DNA from: Trogon surrucura
Taxonomy: Eukaryota > Chordata > Aves > Trogoniformes > Trogonidae
Reading direction: 5' to 3'
DNA length: 64,000 nucleotides
NCBI GenBank assembly: GCA_020746105.1
Contig: JAJGST010000022.1
Location: 1,518,276 to 1,582,275 of the forward strand
Every line of letters starts with the position of its first letter. Position 1 is the first letter of the stretch. Below the pieces are notes generated by a model. That model was not told the DNA's origin. It searched no databases and saw only the letters and a list, made by a program, of their open reading frames with translations. Position numbers and translations under genes: made by a program. Of the stretch, positions 22,103 to 32,516 are shown piece after piece.

Positions 22103-23000
22103 TGTGGTGGGTTAACATTGTCCGTCTGACAGATGCCCACCAAGCCATTCTCTCACTCCCTCTCCTCAGCAAGATGGGAAATTCACGGATCGAGATGAGG
22201 ACAGGGAGATTGCACACAAATTACCGTCATGGGCAAAACAGACTCAACTTGAGAAAATTAATTTAATTTATTGCCAAATAAAAATAGAGTAGGATAGTGA
22301 AAAAGCACCTTCCCCCCACCCTTCTTCCCAGGCTCAACTTAACTCCTGACTTCAATGACTGGCACTCAGAAACCCCTATGCATTTCAGTTGCTGACACCA
22401 CAGGCCAGGGGGCACCTACACCCTGGTCTGACTTGAGTTGCTGGCACCAAATCCATTCATGCCAGTCTCACCAGTAGCTAGAACCTACTCCTTACAGCAC
22501 TCACACACACAGGGTAGAGAGTGATATTACACAGAGAGATACTTAAGAAAGGATTTACTGAAAAGATAGGACAGACTGCACTGATCAGGCACAGGGCTTG
22601 GTCAGACAAGCATATCGAACTGGCCGCTTTCATACCCATTTCTGTCTATTCCCCACTTTGTTCCTCTCCAGTCACCTTCCCCTAAATGTTCCCTAATAGA
22701 TTTTGGAACAGCCACCCCTACAATATCCCACATTCTCATGTGCCTGTTGTTTCCCTCTTATCAGTTACAAAAACCAGGTGGTCCTCTCCAAAGCTACACC
22801 TGTAGTTTCTTGATGGCCATCAATTAGTAAGACATCAGTTACTGAGAGATTTTTGGTCCTTGACATTGTCTCTGTTATCCTTTGTCTACCAAGTTTCTGT
22901 CTCTGTGGTTTCTTGTTAATCTTATCTCCTTTTACATTGAAAAGGCCGTTCATCAGATAACCTTAGTGAAGCAGATGGTCTCCCATGTACCCTTACACTC
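22103..23000 (-). mobile_element. LTR or LTR-like nest, right end not resolved
   Basis: It begins TGTGGTGGGTTAACATTGTCC. Its first 220 bp resemble the LTRs at 6031 and 41965 (GAGATGAGGACAGGGAGAT, GGGCAAAACAGACTCAACTT). Further in, GTTGCTGACACC and GTTGCTGGCACC blocks resemble the remnant at 5763 and the region at 43703. At least two LTR families are probably superimposed. No coding content is seen. It is mirrored at about 54621-55518. Confidence 0.55.
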
Positions 23001-24465
23001 AGTTTGTCCTGTAGCTCTTTTGTACCTATTAACAGTTCCTAGATCCCTCAGTGCTGTAAACACTGCAAGACTCCCAGCAAAACAGATTATTGTCATTTAG
23101 ATCAATTAAATAGCAGAGCTTTTTATCTGTTCTAGAATGAGCAAGACTGTAGGATTCTGTCCATCCCGTCCCCAATGCCTTTTACAATAGTCAGGTGGAC
23201 AGTCTAATCAAAACACAGCTCTCTTTGTAGGAGAGTGATGACCCAATCTTAAAAAAAAATCTGCACTCATATTGTTTAAATTAATAGTGAAAGAATATAA
23301 ACTTGTGTACATTGACAGCTTCAAGACAGATCTGAGCATAATTGCCAGCTTCAAACAGCTGGAGTAGATGAACAAGAATTTTCTCTACACCCTGAACAAA
23401 TATTTCATAAGCTTCATATAGTGATACCTGATATAAATTAACAATACTGTATTCTTCTACACATCACTTAACTCCAAACCTCTTGCTTTGCAGAGGGCTG
23501 CAGTAACCAGGAAGTCACTTCCAGGGGGTCATTTTCTGCCCTAGTAGGACACATTCACTGGCCCATGAGATTCACAAAAGCAATTTACAGTTTATGTCCC
23601 CTGAGGCCCCTGTAAACCCCTTGCCAACAAGATGTTTGAAGTGATACAAAATTAATTTAGTTTTCCTAATTAGTAGTCTTCCTTGTGACAGTGTTTTCAG
23701 TTTTGCTAGCCTGTGAACCAAGGCCCTAGGATTATCAGCACCAGCAGCCCTTTTATGCCCTCCTTCTTGCCTGCCACTTCTCTGTACCAGATAATAATCA
23801 CGGTCTTTCATCTCTGCAACACCCCATTGGCTCTTACTGCTCCCCTTGCTACTTCTGCAGTAGCTGTGGTTTCTAAGAGATAATACTTCCAACCAGTAAG
23901 GTGTACACAGTTATAGGGAAAATTTCCAAGGAAAGTGACAAAGTACGAAAGACTTATCATCATCAAAGAAAACACTAGAAAATATTAAGATGAGTTAGTG
24001 TAAGCACATACATTGAACCACTACAAGTAAAATAACATAACTTTGATTCTAGAACCTTAGGGTAAGGAAGAGGCAAATCTGGGCATTTTACACATTCTGT
24101 ATATTTCGTGTTAAGTATTTTACTTCACTAATCTGTATCATATAAATGTTTAATTTAAGGGAAGAATCTGTCCCTTATTTAGTGCCTGGCAGCTCTTAGT
24201 ACCAGCACTGCTCCTCTGGTGCTTTAATTTTTACATTACTATCGGGCGGTCAGTTTAGCTTTATTTGCCTAAGAACTAAGGAAATAGCTGAATGAGGTCT
24301 CTGAAAGAGACATTCCAAAGTAGTTAAAAGTTGCATCTTTGTAGGTTTATTTACAAATAATAATAGCAAGAAATTAAATGAGCAGGCAATCAGTTAACAG
24401 ATTGCCTAGTCTTGCCTAAGACTGAGAGAAGGTCTAACCATGTATAATGTAGAAATACTTAGACC
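23001..24465. other. Unrecognised single-copy-like DNA
   Basis: The longest frame, 23572-23892 minus (106 codons), shows no domain, signal peptide or repeat and matches no family I recognise. It is likely a chance frame, conserved in the other arm only because the arms are near-identical. No other feature is seen. Confidence 0.4.
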
Positions 24466-24469
24466 GTTA

Positions 24470-24984
24470 TGATGCCGTGAAAAGCTGAAATCAGAACTTA
24501 ATAGCCTTGATGTCTATTAAGCAGGTATTCTTTATTGCTGCGCAGGGCACACAGAGGATAGCTCCGTCTAGTGTGTGCCCCGAGAAAGGTCAAACGTACA
24601 GCTTTTATACAGTTTAGACATACATATTCATGCAATTTCCGAGAACTCATTAACATGTTGCCGCCCACTCCCGCATGCATAATACAGTTTTTCGGTGGTC
24701 ATCAGGTGGTCGTCATTGTAGTCCTCATCGAGGTGTCCTGTTGATGAGCTCCATTCAGTTAACTCCTAGGCTGGTTCTGCATATCTCATTCCATCTTTGA
24801 AGATAAGAACATCCTGTCCTTGAGGAAAAGGTTCCGGGAAAAGCTCCCCTTGTGGAATACCTATCTCACACCTCCATTGTCCCATTGTCCCACTGATTCT
24901 GTTTGCCCCAGCATATTGAGTCTTTTACATACCAATTAAAACTACGGTTCTGGCTATAACCATGGCTCCAGTTCCACGGTTTCA
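24470..24984 (-). mobile_element. Solo LTR, 515 bp, 4-bp target duplication
   Basis: On the minus strand it runs TGAAACCGTGG to CACGGCATCA, with TATA box CTGTATAAAAGC near 24605 and polyadenylation signal AATAAA near 24535. GTTA flanks it at 24466-24469 and 24985-24988, a 4-bp duplication as expected for class I (gamma-type) ERVs. The same family is at 39192-39961. Six of the few arm-to-arm differences found fall in this LTR. Confidence 0.82.
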
Positions 24985-24989
24985 GTTAG

Positions 24990-25380
24990 GACCCAGAGAT
25001 TTCATAAGTTTCAAATTTGCATTTTCTATAAGTAAACATAGCATGACAAGCTGCATTATGTAGTACTTTCCACTGTGAAACACAAAGTCTTAGAAAAAAA
25101 AAACAAACCTCCAATCAGATTGTTCCTGCATTAATCTAAAGACAGTTAGCAATCAGAGGTATTGCAGACTATATGTTTCTTTTCAACTAGTGGAAACATC
25201 TTTTTGTGGAATTATACCAGTGTCAAAATAAAAGGCAAATGGAGTAAAAATGTTTCAAGAAAATAAACTGAATATGGTTGAAAGGCACTGAAAAATAATA
25301 TATCTCTCTATTTACCTTTCATGGGAAGCCATTGTTGGAGTTCAAAGCAAAGTAATATTTTAAGCAATAGCATTTTCCCT
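24990..25380. other. AT-rich DNA, no feature
   Basis: Nothing is recognised in this stretch between two LTRs of the left arm. Confidence 0.4.
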
Positions 25381-25468
25381 GGATAACAGCCTTTCCACAA
25401 AGTATACTGCCATGTCTTGCCCCGCAGTGCTATTTTAAAGATGGTGTCTTTGCCAATGTTATTTCAGA
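25380..25468 (-). repeat. 90-bp module shared with 14431-14520
   Basis: The reverse complement of 14431-14520, with about two differences, ends sharply on both sides. It abuts the LTR-like sequence starting at about 25469. If 14431-14520 is part of a Polinton penton gene, this is a second displaced copy. Confidence 0.7.
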
Positions 25469-25985
25469 AAGCAGGCGTTTCTTTATTGCAGTCGGATGCA
25501 TGGGGGGATAATTCTGCCTACCATGCATGCCGTGTCTCTTACCCGTCCAAGCTTATATCCACCTGTTACATACATAGGCATTAGTTTTCCCAGAAAGATT
25601 ATACATATTCATTCTATTTCCAGGAACTGATTATCATATATACATAGTTATTACACGTGCAGCCCGGATCTCCAAAAGGCTTCCCTGGAGGTCTTTGGTG
25701 GTCTTCTGGTGATCCCTTGTGGCTGATGGAGAGGTGTCTTTTCACAAACTTCCCGTAGAAAGTCTTATCTTTAGCCCATCTCTCTTCTTGACTGGAGCCT
25801 GCTAATCTCTGCATTCCTCCAGGGAATAGCCACAGTTGATTGTCCTTGAAGATAGAGTTGATAGTCCTTGATTGCCAAGGGCCCAGACAACAATTGCCTC
25901 CTCAAGGATGCCATCCACAGTCATATCTTTCCTTGCATTCCTGCCTGAGGCCCATTTTACACATTTCTGTCTATGGTATGTAACA
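25469..25985 (-). mobile_element. Probable LTR
   Basis: On the minus strand it starts TGTTACATACCATAGACAG, where it abruptly interrupts a CR1 (ACTACAAGAAAGACATT at 25986). It ends around GCAATAAAGAAACGCCTGCTT, which has a polyadenylation signal. No matching target duplication was found because the other flank is the 90-bp module rather than CR1. An internal rearrangement is likely. It is mirrored at 51636-52152. Confidence 0.55.
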
Positions 25986-26475
25986 ACTACAAGAAAGACA
26001 TTAAGGTGCTGGAGCAGGTCCAAAGAAGAGCAATGAAGCTGGTGAAGAGTCTAGAGAACAAGTCTTATTAGGAGTGGCTCAGGGACTTGGGGTTGTTTAG
26101 CCTGGAGAAAAGGAGGCTCAGGGGCGACCTTATCACTCTCTACAACTATCTGAAAGGAGGTTGTAGCGAGGTGAGTGTGGGTCTATTCTCCCAAGTAAAC
26201 AAGCACTAGGACAAGAGGAAACGGCCTCAAGTTGCACCAAGGGAGGTTTAATTTGGATATTAGGTAAAATTTCTTCGCTGAAAGGATTACTAAGCATTGG
26301 AACAGGTTACCCTGGGAAGTGATTGAGTCACCATCCCTGGCGGTGTTTAAAAGATGTGGATGTTGCTTAGGGACGTGGTTTGGTGGTGGACTTGGCAGTA
26401 TTAGGTAAACAGTTGGGCTCAGTGATGGTAAGGGTCTTTTCCAATCTAAATGGTTCTATGAATTGATGGATATTA
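25986..26475 (+). mobile_element. CR1 3' end fragment
   Basis: It starts in the C-terminal ORF2 region (ACTACAAGAAAGACATTAAGGTGCTGGAGCAGG) and runs through GGAGAAAAGGAGGCTCAGGGGCGACC to the 3' UTR (GGTTCTATGAATTGATGG). Its frame is broken by an in-frame stop (TTATTAGGAG). Confidence 0.8.
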
Positions 26476-26807
26476 CTTCAAGTCCTGTGATATTTTGGTT
26501 TTCCCTTAAATATCCCTTTTCTGGAGTATTATTTCTGAATGAAAGCTATCAGAACATTCTTTGTTTTTAAAATAAGATTTTTTCTGCACCCAAGGATAGG
26601 GATAGTGACAGAGAGAATGTGCAGATTTTTTTTCCTCATTTCAGCAAGAAAGACCCAACAACAAATGGCATAATAAAACAGGTGCTTTAATATTATAGAA
26701 TAAGAAGAGGAATGCAGATAGCGAGTAAATTCCTTCAAATGCTGGGAACCTTGTTTTCGTACAGCATCGGATGGACCCTGGATATTTTTCTATGGCATGC
26801 TGCACAG
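26476..26807. other. AT-rich DNA, no feature
   Basis: A 69-codon minus frame (26529-26738) has no recognisable domain. Nothing else is supported. Confidence 0.4.
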
Positions 26808-26935
26808 ATCATAGAATCATAGAATCATAGAATCATAGGGTTGGAAAGGACCTTAAAGATCATCTAGTTCCAACCCCCCTGCCATGGGCAGGGACATCCC
26901 CCTAGTAGACCAGGTTGCCCAGGTTATCTAAGCCG
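26808..26935 (-). mobile_element. CR1 3' end fragment with ATCATAGA tail
   Basis: The tail (ATCATAGA repeated four times) is followed by GGGTTGGAAAGGACCTTAAAGATCATCTAG, the reverse complement of a CR1 3' end. Only about 120 bp are kept. Confidence 0.85.
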
Positions 26936-27188
26936 CACAAGGCTCTACCTACTGCTCCTTCCGGGTTCTCCTCCTCATTCCTGGTGGGGGAGGAGCGAAC
27001 GAGTGAGTGACCTCATGGTTCCTGCCGGGCGGTCAGCTCCGAAGCACGAGAGCATGTTACATTTCAAAGAAAAAAATCAAAGAAATTACAAGCGTAAAAA
27101 AGGGTCCATCTGATTCATGCATTGATACTTGAAAGTTTCCACCTCCAAAACAGCATTTTAAGACTTGTTAACAATCATTTTACAACAC
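26936..27188. other. Innermost left arm, unrecognised
   Basis: This is unique-looking sequence next to the spacer. It is mirrored at 50433-50686. No feature is seen. Confidence 0.4.
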
Positions 27189-28253
27189 ACTGCCAGTCCC
27201 TAATCCCTCACCACGACCAATTGCCCCTCCCGTGAACCCAGACAGCGGTTCAGATTCAGATAGTGGCCAGAACAATAGGCGTCTGACCAGAAGCCAGACA
27301 CGAAGCCAGCAACAGCAAGGGAACAGTTTATATCCTCTTAGAGAAATTGCGATGGGAGGTCCACAGGCAGGGATGGGATATGTGGCAGTCCCCCTCAAAT
27401 CAGGTGATGTCCGAGATTTTAAGAAAGAAATGGGGAATTTGTTAGAAGATCCTCTTGGGGTTGCGGAAAGGGTGGATCAGTTTTTAGGTCCTAACGTTTA
27501 CACCTGGGAAGAATTACAGTCCATCCTGAGTATTTTGTTTACAGCAGAAGAAAGGGGGATGGTGAGGAGGGCAAGTATGCAAATTTGGGATGAACAACAT
27601 CAACAGGGTCCTGCAGCAGATATTAAATGGCCCATTCAGAATCCAGGTTGGAATAATCAGGACCCAGTGCACAGGGGACACATGCAGGACTTAAGAATAA
27701 TAGTAATCCAGGGAATACGGGAGTCAGTCCCAAGGGGACAGAATATTAGTAAAGTATTCAACGAACACCAAAAGAAGGAAGAAACTCCCACAGATTGGTT
27801 AGAGTGATTAAGAAAAAGCTTGCAATTATATTCAGGATTGGATCCTAACTCCCCGGTGGGGGAGGCTTTGTTGAAAACGCAGTTCGTAGCTAAGTCATGG
27901 ACGAATATTAGAAAGAAACTAGAAAAGATTGAAGATTGGCAGAATCGGGGGTTAGATGAATTATTGAGAGAAGCCCAGAGGTGTATGTCAGGAGAGAAGA
28001 AGAGAAAGATAAGAGAACTGTTAAAATGATGGTTGCTGCGGTTAGAGAAGGTGCAGCGCAATCACAGCTGCAAAGGTCAAGAGAATATAAACAAGAAGGT
28101 GATAGGAGGAACCGAAAGTTTGAGAGACAGAGATCGCCTGAACAAGCAGAAAGGGAAACCGCCATGACATGCTTCTATTGCGGACGAACAGGGCACATAA
28201 AACGGAACTGCAGAAAAAGAATAATGGATGAGAAAATGTTCAAAGCAGAATAG
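27189..28253 (+). pseudogene. gag: Retroviral gag, broken
   Basis: The frame is open from the truncation. A proline-rich start (before 27240) leads into a capsid region with YPLREIAMGGPQAGMGYVAV and FLGPNVYTWEELQSIL, and a major-homology-like stretch near 27690-27800. A TGA at 27805-27807 interrupts it. The same frame continues to about 27980 (DLNSPVGEALL-type region), where a frameshift moves coding to the frame of 27981-28253. That frame has the nucleocapsid knuckle CFYCGRTGHIKRNC (CX2CX4HX4C) near 28168. It ends at UAG 28251. The matrix domain and start codon are missing through the 5' truncation. Confidence 0.88.
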
Positions 28254-28265
28254 GGGTGTCAGGGA
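28251..28265 (+). promoter_or_regulatory. Gag stop with readthrough-like context
   Basis: The gag stop TAG is followed in the same frame by GGG TGT CAG GGA and the protease frame. Gammaretroviruses express pro-pol by suppression of a UAG followed by a purine-rich octanucleotide and pseudoknot. The purine after the stop and the shared frame fit that scheme. I did not model the downstream fold. Confidence 0.6.
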
Positions 28266-28883
28266 CTCTTTTTATTGGGGACTCGGGAAAAGACAGAGCC
28301 CTTGATAAAGTTAAAAGTGGGTCCCCAACGACAAGAAATAGAATTTTTAATAGATTCTGGGGCAGAAAGATCGACTGTTCAAAATTTACCTTTAGGATGT
28401 ACAATCTCACATGAGACTGTGCAAGTAATTGGGGCGAAAGGGGAACCATTCGGGGTATCCGTAATAAAAAATGTATTAGTGGAAACCGAATCTAAGATGG
28501 GAGTGGGAGCGTTACTTTTAGTCCCGGAGGCGGATTATAATTTATTAGGACGGGATCTAATGGTTGAATTAGGAATAAACTTAGAAATAATAAATAGAAA
28601 AATTGAAGTACGACTGTGTCACCTCAGGGCCGAGGACGAGGCGCAAATTAACCCTGAAGTCTGGTACACCTCAGACTCGGTAGGGAAATTAAACATAAAC
28701 CCTTTTAAGGTAACGATAACAAATCCAGAAGTGCCTGTGCGCATTAAGCAGTATCCTTTATCTGAAGAAGGAAGGAGAGGTTTGAAACCAGAGATTGAAA
28801 GATTGATTGAACAAGGGTTACTGGAACCTTGTATGTCCCCTTTTAACACTCCCATCCTACCAGTAAAGAAGAAAGATGGCAAA
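28254..28883 (+). pseudogene. pro: Retroviral protease and start of RT
   Basis: The frame continues directly from the gag UAG. The aspartic protease active site is EFLIDSGAERSTV near 28340-28380, with the flap and C-terminal region (LLGRDLMVELGI) near 28540. The RT N-terminal segment follows (PVRIKQYPLSEEGRRGLKPE, then PFNTPILPVKKKDGK). A TAG at 28884-28886 interrupts the frame just after the KKKDGK strand, before RT motif A. The next open segment, 28887 onward, is in the same frame. Confidence 0.88.
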
Positions 28884-28886
28884 TAG

Positions 28887-30683
28887 AGATTAGTACATGA
28901 TTTGAGAGAGATTAATAAGCGGACAGTGAGCCGATTCCCAGTAGTTGCCAATCCACATACCTTGTTAACCCAATTAGGACCAGAAGATCAGTGGTATAGT
29001 GTGATAGATTTGAAGGATGCATTTTGGGCTTGTCCTCTCGATGAAGAAAGTAGAAATTACTTTGCTTTCGAATGGGAGGATCCTGACACACATAGAAAAA
29101 GGCAGCTACGATGGACGGTCCTTCCCCAAGGGTTTACAGAATCCCCCAACTTATTTGGGCAGGCTTTAGAGCAAATACTCCAGGATTATGAACGAACGCA
29201 TGGAGTTACCCTAGTGCAATATGTGGATGATTTATTATTAGCGGGGCAAGACGAGAATTTGGTAAGGCAAGGAAGTATTAAACTATTGAACTTCTTAAGT
29301 TTACAAGGCTTGAAAGTATCTAAACCTAAGCTACAGTTTACTGAACAAGAGGTAAAATATTTAGGCCATCGATTGATCAGAGGAACAAAGTGTCTGGACC
29401 CAGAACGAGTAAAAGGCGTTCTGTCCTTACCAGTCCCTGGATCCAAGCGGCAAGTCAGACAAATATTAGGATTAATGGGATACTGTAGACAATGGATTGA
29501 AAATTATAGTAAAAAGGTAACATTTTTATATGAAAAGTTAGCCCAAGATAAACTAATGCAATGGACAGACAAGGATGAAGAACAACTGGAAAATCTAAAG
29601 AATGAGCTGGTGAATGCACCAGTTTTGAGTCTACCAGACTTAAATAGACCCTTTTATTTGTTTGTTAATACGGAAGAGGGAACCGCGTTCAGGGTTCTGA
29701 CGCAGGATTGGGCAGGGCACAAGAAACCTTTAGCATATATGTCTAAATTGTTAGATCCTGTAAGTAGGGGATGGCTGACATGCCTCCAAGCTCTGGCATC
29801 AACAGCCTTGTTAGTGGAGGAGACGCAGAAAATAATATTTGGGGGAGAGTTACGAGTACTAACACCACACAACATCAAGAGCATACTACAACAAAAATGT
29901 GAAAAATGGATAACAGATTCTAGGCTTTTAAAATATGAGGGCATCCTTATCGCATCCCCTAAACTGATATTAGAAACGACCTCTTTGCAGAACCCTGCGC
30001 AATTTTTGTTTGGGGAACCAAACGGAAAATTAGTGCATGATTGCATAAAAACCATGAAAGAACAGACCAAAATTCGACCCGACTTAGAAGAGGACGAACT
30101 ATCCGAAGGGGAAAAATTGTTTGTAGATGGATCCTCTCGGGTAGTGGAAGGGAAACGAAAATCGGGATATGCAGTTGTAGATGGGGAAACATTTCAAGTA
30201 ATAGAATCTGGGCCACTAAGCCCAGGGTGGTCTGCACAAGCCTGCGAATTATATGCAGTCTTGAGGGTCCTATTATACTTAGATGGCAAAAAAGGTACCA
30301 TCTATACAGACTCCAAATATGCCTTCGGGATAATACACACATTTGGTAAAATTTGGGAAGAAAGAGGGCTTATTAACTCACAAGGGAAAAAGTTAGTACA
30401 TCAAGAACTCATTATACAAATACTTCAAGCTATAAGGAAACCAGAAGCGATAGCTGTAGTCCATGTAAAGGGACATCAAAAGGGCACAAACCCCGTAATA
30501 AGAGGAAATAATCTAGCTGATCAAGAAGCAAGAAAAGCAGCTATGATGCCGGTTAAGATATTTAAAATATTGGAAAGCCAATTAGATTGCCCCACTTGTG
30601 GGAGAGGAACAGAATGGGGAGAAGAAGAATTTCCATGTTATGGATGTTGGAAAGACTTTGGAATGGAGGAATGTGTCCTGTAG
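28887..30683 (+). pseudogene. pol: Retroviral RT and RNase H
   Basis: RT motif A is VIDLKDAFWACPL near 29003. LPQGFTESPNLF follows near 29120 and the catalytic YVDD box is at 29219-29230, all intact. The connection domain runs to about 30100. RNase H has its acidic residues in LFVDGSS (near 30120), CELYAVLRVL, IYTDSKYAFG (near 30300) and NNLADQEARKAA (near 30510). The frame ends at 30683, out of phase with the integrase that begins in the frame open from 30598. A one-base-type shift therefore separates them. Together with the TAG at 28884, pol is split into three pieces. Confidence 0.9.
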
Positions 30684-31893
30684 ATGTTACATAGAAATAG
30701 ATGGAAAACCTAAATACGACCATTGTTTCCTTCACGGGGAAATATTCCGACTCTACACCTTTACTGCACAGGAAAAAGAAAAATTGCTACAGTTAGGGGC
30801 AATATCAGAAGGAGAGAAATGGGAACTGGCAGACGGGCGAGAAATACTACCAAAAGCAATCGCTATTAAAGTAATGCAAAGATTTCACGACATCACACAT
30901 TGGGGAACACAAGCCTTGGTAGATCAATTTGCTACCAAATATGCATGTATAGGGGCATACAACCTAGCTAAAAGAATAGTCGGGGACTGTCTAACTTGCC
31001 AAAAGATAAACAAAAATCAGTTAAGAAAAAGTATTCCAGGGGGACGAGAGTTAACACATAGACCATTTGCCAAAATACAGATCGATTTCACTGAATTACC
31101 TAAAGTAGGCAGATATCAATATATGTTAGTGATAATAGATCACCTGACTCACTATGTTGAAGCATTTCCAACGGCCAGAGTTACTGCCCGAACAGTAGTA
31201 AAGTTACTCTTAGAAGAAATTATTCCTCGATACGGAGTACTAGAGACTGTGGATTCAGATAGAGGTCCTCATTTTGCATCTACTATAATAAAAGAGGTTT
31301 TTCAAGCCTTAGGCACTAGATGGCAGTATCACACCCCTTGGCATCCACAGAGTTCAGAAAAAGTAGAAAGAATGAATGGTGAAATTAAGAAACAACTTGC
31401 GAAGCTAATGCTAGAAACAAAGCAATCATGGGTAAAATGTCTACCGTTGGCCCTAATTAATATAAGAACACAGCCTAGAACGGGTTTAGGAGTTTCTCCT
31501 TTCAAAATGTTATACGGAATGCCGTACGATTTAGATATTCCGCCAGATCATCCGCAGATTGAAGACTCCCAAATAGGGAATTACTTGGTACAACTGCTGA
31601 AAAGACGAAAACAATTATGGGAGAAAGGGTTGTCAGTACAAAGACCCCCTTTAGACATAGCAATACATAAACTGAAACCAGGGGACAAAGTATTGATTAG
31701 ATCCTGGAAGGAATCGTCTCTAACTCCCCAATGGGAAGGACCTTATGTGGTTTTACTTACTACAGAAACAGCCATCCGGACAGCAGAGAAGGGATGGACA
31801 CATGCCAGTCGAGTAAAAGGACCTATAAGAGCCACTGAGTGGAAAGTTACACCTACTGGAGACCCGATGAGAATTAAGATACGGAAACAATAA
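30598..31893 (+). pseudogene. pol: Retroviral integrase segment of pol
   Basis: The zinc-binding domain is FHDITHWG (near 30883) and CLTCQK (near 30990). The catalytic DDE residues are in IQIDFTELP (near 31078), DSDRGPHF (near 31255) and KVERMNGEIKKQ (near 31362). The glycine usual before KVER in gammaretroviruses is Glu here (SSEKVER). The C-terminal module has WEGPYVVLL (GPY/F motif, near 31735). The frame is uninterrupted for 431 codons from its first in-frame start but lies in a different phase from RT-RNase H upstream. It ends 435 bp before the env frame opens, unlike the pol-env overlap of simple gammaretroviruses. Confidence 0.9.
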
Positions 31894-31942
31894 ATGAACT
31901 CTGGAATTCAAATAGTACAAGTAGAAAACTTTGGAGGATTAG

Positions 31943-32113
31943 CAGGATGATTTTCAAGTGAAATGCGTTATATCAAATTGTGATTGTTACTCTTTTGTAT
32001 GTTTTAAGTGTATAGTGTGCCAGGAAAAGTGGTGGTGCCATTGTCAAAACGGAATACCCTATTGTGGGGTCTGTGATAATTGTTACAATTTGGAAAAGAA
32101 GGCCACCAAATGA
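31943..32113 (+). other. Cysteine-rich open frame between pol and env
   Basis: This frame is open for 56 codons from the TAG at 31940 to the TGA at 32111, with no ATG. It has eleven cysteines, mostly as CxC, CxxC and CxxxxC pairs (CDCYSFVCFKC, WWCHCQ, PYCGVCDNC), then a lysine-rich end. I recognise no family. Its position between pol and env, the Cys clusters and the lack of a start would fit an internal exon of a spliced regulatory gene. It could equally be decayed coding DNA. Confidence 0.4.
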
Positions 32114-32135
32114 GCCTTAAAAAGTAGAGTATTAA

Positions 32136-32516
32136 AAAGAGAAATATGAATTGAAGACCAAAAACTGGTGGGAATTGTTCGCCTATGGAATAAACCCAGA
32201 AAGGTTTTGTTTCCATGCTAACGAACCGATCCTGTTAAAATTACAAATACTCAAGGTGTGTTGTCGAAGGGCCTTGAGGGAAGTCAAGTGTAATCTCCCT
32301 TTGGTCAGGGATTGCAATTTGACAGCATATGTACAAAGACACATTAAAAAGAAACACCAGGGGCCTCCTGAAGAACACTCCTGCTGCCGAGAAGATGGAA
32401 CACCCCGTGGCTCGAAGCAACCGAGTCGACGGGCGAGGCAGAGGAATGCGAGTCAGTGGAGGCAGAACCCTGAGTGGAACTGCGGTCATATCCTGGCCGA
32501 AATACCTCGATGCTAA
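32136..32516 (+). other. Arginine-rich open frame overlapping the env start
   Basis: This frame is open for 126 codons with no ATG, in a different phase from env, and overlaps the first 188 bp of the env frame. It contains LKVCCRRALREVKC, HIKKKHQGPPEEHSCC and a basic stretch SRRARQRNASQWRQ near 32430-32470. No family is recognised. A basic motif overlapping env is the layout of Rev-type exons in complex retroviruses. This is position and composition only, so the call is weak. Confidence 0.35.

Larger units (their letters stand above)
13619..27188 (+). repeat. Left arm of large palindrome (inverted repeat)
   Basis: The left arm is the reverse complement of 50433-64000. Paired positions add to about 77620 along the whole arm (for example 14110-14343 pairs with 63278-63511, and 26529-26738 with 50883-51092). 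Differences found by spot comparison are few: single-base homopolymer indels (about 14760, 19772, 20713), isolated substitutions (for example near 14960 and 17350) and a cluster at 24547-24836. The inner edge is sharp at 27188. The outer edge is unknown because the right arm runs off the window. Confidence 0.97.

Noticed and set aside
23572..23892. A 106-codon minus-strand frame as a host gene, since it is identical in both arms
   Set aside because: Arm identity explains the conservation. There is no domain, splice context or codon signal to support it.
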